Origin: CAVVFX01 sp963747535
GTDB taxonomy: Bacteria; Acidobacteriota; Terriglobia; Bryobacterales; Bryobacteraceae
NCBI GenBank assembly: GCA_963747535.1
Contig: CAVVFX010000001.1
Location: forward strand, 254,118 to 318,117
Direction: 5' to 3'
Length of the DNA stretch: 64,000 bases
Under the pieces are notes generated by a model. It did no database searches. It was not told the DNA's origin and saw nothing but the letters and a program-made list of their open reading frames with translations. Numbering within the stretch: the first letter of the stretch is position 1; each line of letters opens with the position of its first letter. Both the position numbers and the translations under genes were made by a program. Positions 60,628 to 64,000 of the stretch are shown in pieces.

Positions 60628-63600
60628 CTAAAAGAGGAACTTCAGCGCAACCTGCATGATGCGAGGATCGTTAGCGCTGGTGATCTGGCCGAAGGCGGCG
60701 CTGCTAAACGAAGTGATTGCCGAAGTTCGCGCGGTTGAAGAGATTGAACACCTCCCACCGCAAAGTCAGTGACATGGACTCCCTGATGCGAAATGATTTG
60801 AAGGCTGACATGTCCACGTCGGCGTAGCCCGGCCCTACCAGTATGTTTCGGCCAGCCGAACCGAACGTACCCAGAGCCGGAAGCGCGAAGCGCGATGTAT
60901 TGAAGTAGTCGCTGACGTTGCCGTAAACGGCCAAGGGGCCGGCACCGATCAGGTCGGCGCGGTCACCAGCACCACCCGAAAGGCTGCGGTTGACGCCCGC
61001 CATGACACTGAACGGAACGCCGCTCTGGAGCAGAACGATGCCATTCAATTGCCAGTCGCCCAGCACAGCCTTCCGCAGCCCATGCGCCTTGGCTAGCCAT
61101 GGCACTTGCCATATAAACGAAGTGGTGAAGCGGTGAGTCCGGTTGTTGTCCGCGATGCCCCGGTCGTAGTTCCAGTCAAACGGATCGGTCGCTAGCGAGC
61201 TGGTTGAGCCGTGGCCGTCGTCGGATGTCATGTCAATGAACTTGGAGAAGGTGTAGGAAGAAAGGATTGAATAGCCTGCCGCCAACCGTTTCTTCAAGGT
61301 CACCTGCAGAGCATGATAGGTGGAGTTGCCGTTCGCTTCGAGCGTCTCAATGATGGAGAAAGGCTGGTAAAGGCGACGCTGGTTGATGTTGCCGGAGGTG
61401 GAGCAGGACCTGGCGCCGTCAACCCGATTGACCCGCACTACAGTTGCCGGGGATGTAAGGCGCACCGTTTTGCTCCTCCGGAATTTCGAGGTGGGTGCCC
61501 TTGGTGCCGACGTAGGCCGCAGTCAAGACGAAATCCTTGATGATTTCCCGCTGCACATTAATGTTCCACTGCTGCGCGTAGCAATGTTCCACTGCTGCGC
61601 GTAGCCGTTCGTAAAACCTTGGGCGACGCTGCTGACAGGCACAGGGGTAACGAACTGGTACGAGGTGTTTCCCAGGGGCACCCCTCTCGAATACTGCACC
61701 AGTGCGTTGGCTACGTTCTCATTGCCGTTATAGGGGTCGGTCAGGCTGTACGGGTCGCTCACTGTCGTGCCGATGGAGAACGGCTGGCGACCAGGGAAAA
61801 TGTTATACGCGACGAGCCGTGGCGTATCGGCGAAAATCCCGTAGCCGCCGCGGATACTCATCTTGCCGTTACCCTGAGGATCGAAGGCAAAGCCAACTCG
61901 CGGAGAGATCTTTAACCATTCCGCATTGATGAGCGAGTCAGGCACTCCCGGGTCGCCCGCCACCAGCAGCCCCTTGGGCGCGTTCGGATAAAGTGTGGAC
62001 TGCTCTCCGGAAATGAACTCGGTAAGGCGGTTATGCTGTTCATGGAGCGGCAAGTATGGCTCCCAACGGACGCCGAGGTTGAGGGTGAGTTTCCGGCTAG
62101 CCTTCCAGTCGTCTTCGAAGAAGAGCGTCGGCACAATCTTGTCGGTCCAGCTTAGCAATTCAGTTCCCTGGGTCAAGGTGACGGGCAAGCCGAGGAACCA
62201 ATCCGCATACCCGTTGCCCGACCGGCTGCGCGACCCGTCGAAGCTGTAATCAGGCGAGGCGCCGCTGGGAAATTCTTCCCCATGCCGCCGCGCCTTGATG
62301 AAGGCACCGCCCATGGTTAGCAGGTGGTTGCCGAGACTCTTGCTGAAGCTATCCTCGAACTGTTCGTTTTGCATATAGCTCAAGAACGCTGTGCTACTGC
62401 GAATGCCGATACCGCCGGTGATGCTGACGGTCCATTCGGTGGGCACGCTCGCCGGATGCGTGACCACGCAGGAGATGCAGCCGAGCTCAGTCCAGTTTTC
62501 GTCCTTGCCAGTCGGCAGAGGCGAGCGTATGAAGGTGTTGCGGTTGAAAGTGAAGGTAGCGGTGTTCGTGGTCGTCGCATTGAAGGTATACGTGTGGGAT
62601 AGCGCCACGTTCTGGCTGGCCCAGTCGTAGTCCGAATTGAAATTGAGCAGCGCGTCGTTATTGAGGTAGTGGTCATCGTCGTAAAGGTAACGGAGCATGA
62701 GGCGATTGCGATCGCTGAAGTTTTCGCTCAAGCGGCCGGTGAACTGGTCGTCAGTGTATGGGACGGATACGGTGTAGTTGAACAGGTTGGTTCCAAAATT
62801 GGGGAGGGGCAGGAAGTCGGCCGTGAATTTTTGCGCCACCGGGTCCAAACGGGATGTCGGAATAGTGTTGTTAAGGAAGGGCACCCCACTGAGCGGATCG
62901 GTCACTGGCCCCGTAGGAAGCTTAGACCCCGAAAAGTTCCCCTCCCGTTCGAGCGCGGTCGGGACGACGTTACCGGCCGACGTTACCGGTTGACGTTGGC
63001 GATTGCCCTCATAGGCCCCGAAGAAGAATAGCTTGTTATGCAGGATCGGTCCCCGGCGTTGGCGCCGAACTGGTTCTTGCGCAGCTCCGGGATCGTCGCG
63101 GCAAAGAAGTTTCGCGCGTCCAGAACGTTATTCCGGAGGAACTCGTAGAGCTCGCCGTGGTACCCGTTAGACCCGGATTTTGTGACCATGTTCACAGCCG
63201 CACCCGGAGTTCCACCGACAACCGCCGTGTAGTTGGTGGTCTGAATGGTAAACTCCTGCAACGCGTCGGGATTGGGGAAAGCGGCGGGTGTGTTGTTGTA
63301 CAGATCCATGTTAATGGCGCCGTCCAGCAGGTACAAGGAGGCACTCGGGCGAGTGCCGTTGATCGCGAAGGTGAGGTTAGTGTTCAGCGCGATGAGAGAG
63401 GCTGCCCGGCCCTCCGGGGCGAGCACCACTCCTGGCAATAAGACTTGCAGTTGCAGCGCCTGCCGGCCGTTCAGCGGGAATTCCTCTACGCGGTGTGTAT
63501 CCACTGTCTCATTGATAGAAGACGAGTAGGTATCGATGCTGCTGGCGTTCGCCGAGACCTCCACCGATTGGTTGAGCTCGCCCACCTGCAATGTGAGATC

Positions 63601-63907
63601 GACATGCGCATATTGATTGACCTCTATCACCACGCCGGTGTGCAAGGTGCGTTTAAAGCCTGGCGTTTCGGCGCTGATGCTGTACACTCCTGGCCGCACG
63701 TCGGGAATGACGTAATTGCCGCCTGGGTTCGTGACAGTGGAATAGTTGGTATCGGTGTTGGCCAGTGTGGCGACAACTTTGGCGTTCGGGGACGGGGGCA
63801 CCGGACGAGTCAGTTATCGTACCTTGTATCAGCGATGTCGACAATTGCGCAAAGGCGGAGGGTGAGATCAGGATAGCCAGGGTGATGGCGGCGGAGCGCA
63901 ACAACAT
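60628..63907 (-). pseudogene. TonB-dependent receptor (Oar-like) with several frameshifts
   Basis: Full-length family architecture spread over four or more frames: signal peptide (AITLAILISPSAFAQ), carboxypeptidase-like regulatory domain (YVIPDVRPGVYSISAETPGF), plug (LYLLDGAINMDLYNNT; NYTAVVGGTPGAAVNMVTKS), barrel strands (NRLMLRYLYDDDHY, RKLTLNLGVRWEPYLPLHEQ, YSILSSYTFSKFIDMTSDDG) and the terminal strand LKFLF ending at 60628. Breaks lie near 63800, 62980, 61530-61600 (a 23-bp tandem duplication) and 60718. ATG 63907 has the strong ribosome site AAAAGGAGG. Expected length about 1,070 residues; surface uptake of unknown substrates. Confidence 0.9.
61560..61605. repeat. 23-bp perfect tandem duplication in the receptor
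   Basis: AATGTTCCACTGCTGCGCGT then AGC occurs at 61560-61582 and again at 61583-61605. Being 23 bp it shifts the frame, so it is one cause of inactivation and not a sequencing homopolymer error. Confidence 0.9.
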
Positions 63908-64000
63908 AGATCCTCCTTTTCAGACAAGGCCTTAAGCCCGATGACCTTGCTTAAGCGTTACAGGCCCTCAGTAACGTAATTTTAGAAAATCATATTGCGC

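Noticed and set aside
1..64000. CRISPR array
   Set aside because: No run of regularly spaced identical 25-40-bp repeats with unique spacers was found; the repeated segments are long, irregular and non-periodic.
1..64000. tRNA or rRNA genes
   Set aside because: No T-arm GGTTCGAATCC-type signature or rRNA core sequence was noticed on either strand by eye.

Overview
The window looks like accessory chromosomal DNA from a high-GC Acidobacteriota bacterium, probably Solibacter/Bryobacter-like. This is inferred from an Oar-type TonB-dependent receptor, a DUF6431/CHC2-primase mobile pair, small Cys/His proteins and many decaying insertion sequences. No rRNA or tRNA gene was seen, so the taxonomy is inference.

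Layout. 1-5.6 kb is nested mobile DNA: two coupled tyrosine recombinases resembling a RIT (recombinase-in-trio) element, beside a truncated IS66 that itself sits in an IS200-like gene, then a primase fragment. 6.3-13.8 kb is the best-preserved functional block. A three-gene minus-strand operon (alpha-barrel-like secreted protein, anchored methyltransferase, secreted repeat protein) diverges from a plus-strand envelope-polysaccharide operon (membrane protein, processive GT2, bactofilin-like protein, outer-membrane barrel). 13.8-28 kb holds a truncated cyclase, response regulators, a near-identical inverted duplication of a sigma-54 response regulator, a complete 2.0-kb ISKra4-type element with target duplication, two ISAzo13-type elements that broke a CpaE/TadZ gene, an IS6 remnant, and a frameshifted protein of an unassigned family preceded by two perfect hairpins.

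28-38.4 kb contains a ThuA-like protein, several pseudogenes, IS6 copies B and C, and between them an intact PAS histidine kinase / HDOD regulator / receiver operon. 39-41.6 kb has a solitary integrase and a CPBP protease. 41.6-49.2 kb is an unusual array of small hypothetical genes separated by members of a GC-rich, hairpin-forming, mosaic non-coding repeat family. The same family recurs near 5.7, 14.6, 17, 24.3 and 33 kb and is the strongest unexplained signal here.

49-53.4 kb returns to ordinary genes: a receiver lacking its phospho-Asp, a MerR metal regulator with a classic 19-bp-spacer promoter, a barrel protein, a flavoprotein monooxygenase and a SnoaL-like cyclase. 53.4-60.5 kb has winged-helix and IS630-derived proteins, baseplate J remnants, an integrase, an HNH nuclease and a HicAB toxin-antitoxin pair with a 26-bp palindromic operator. 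The window ends in a TonB-dependent receptor pseudogene.

Pseudogene density is very high. Some lesions are single-base homopolymer changes that could be sequencing errors. Others (32- and 72-bp deletions, a 23-bp duplication, Trp-to-stop changes) are probably genuine decay.
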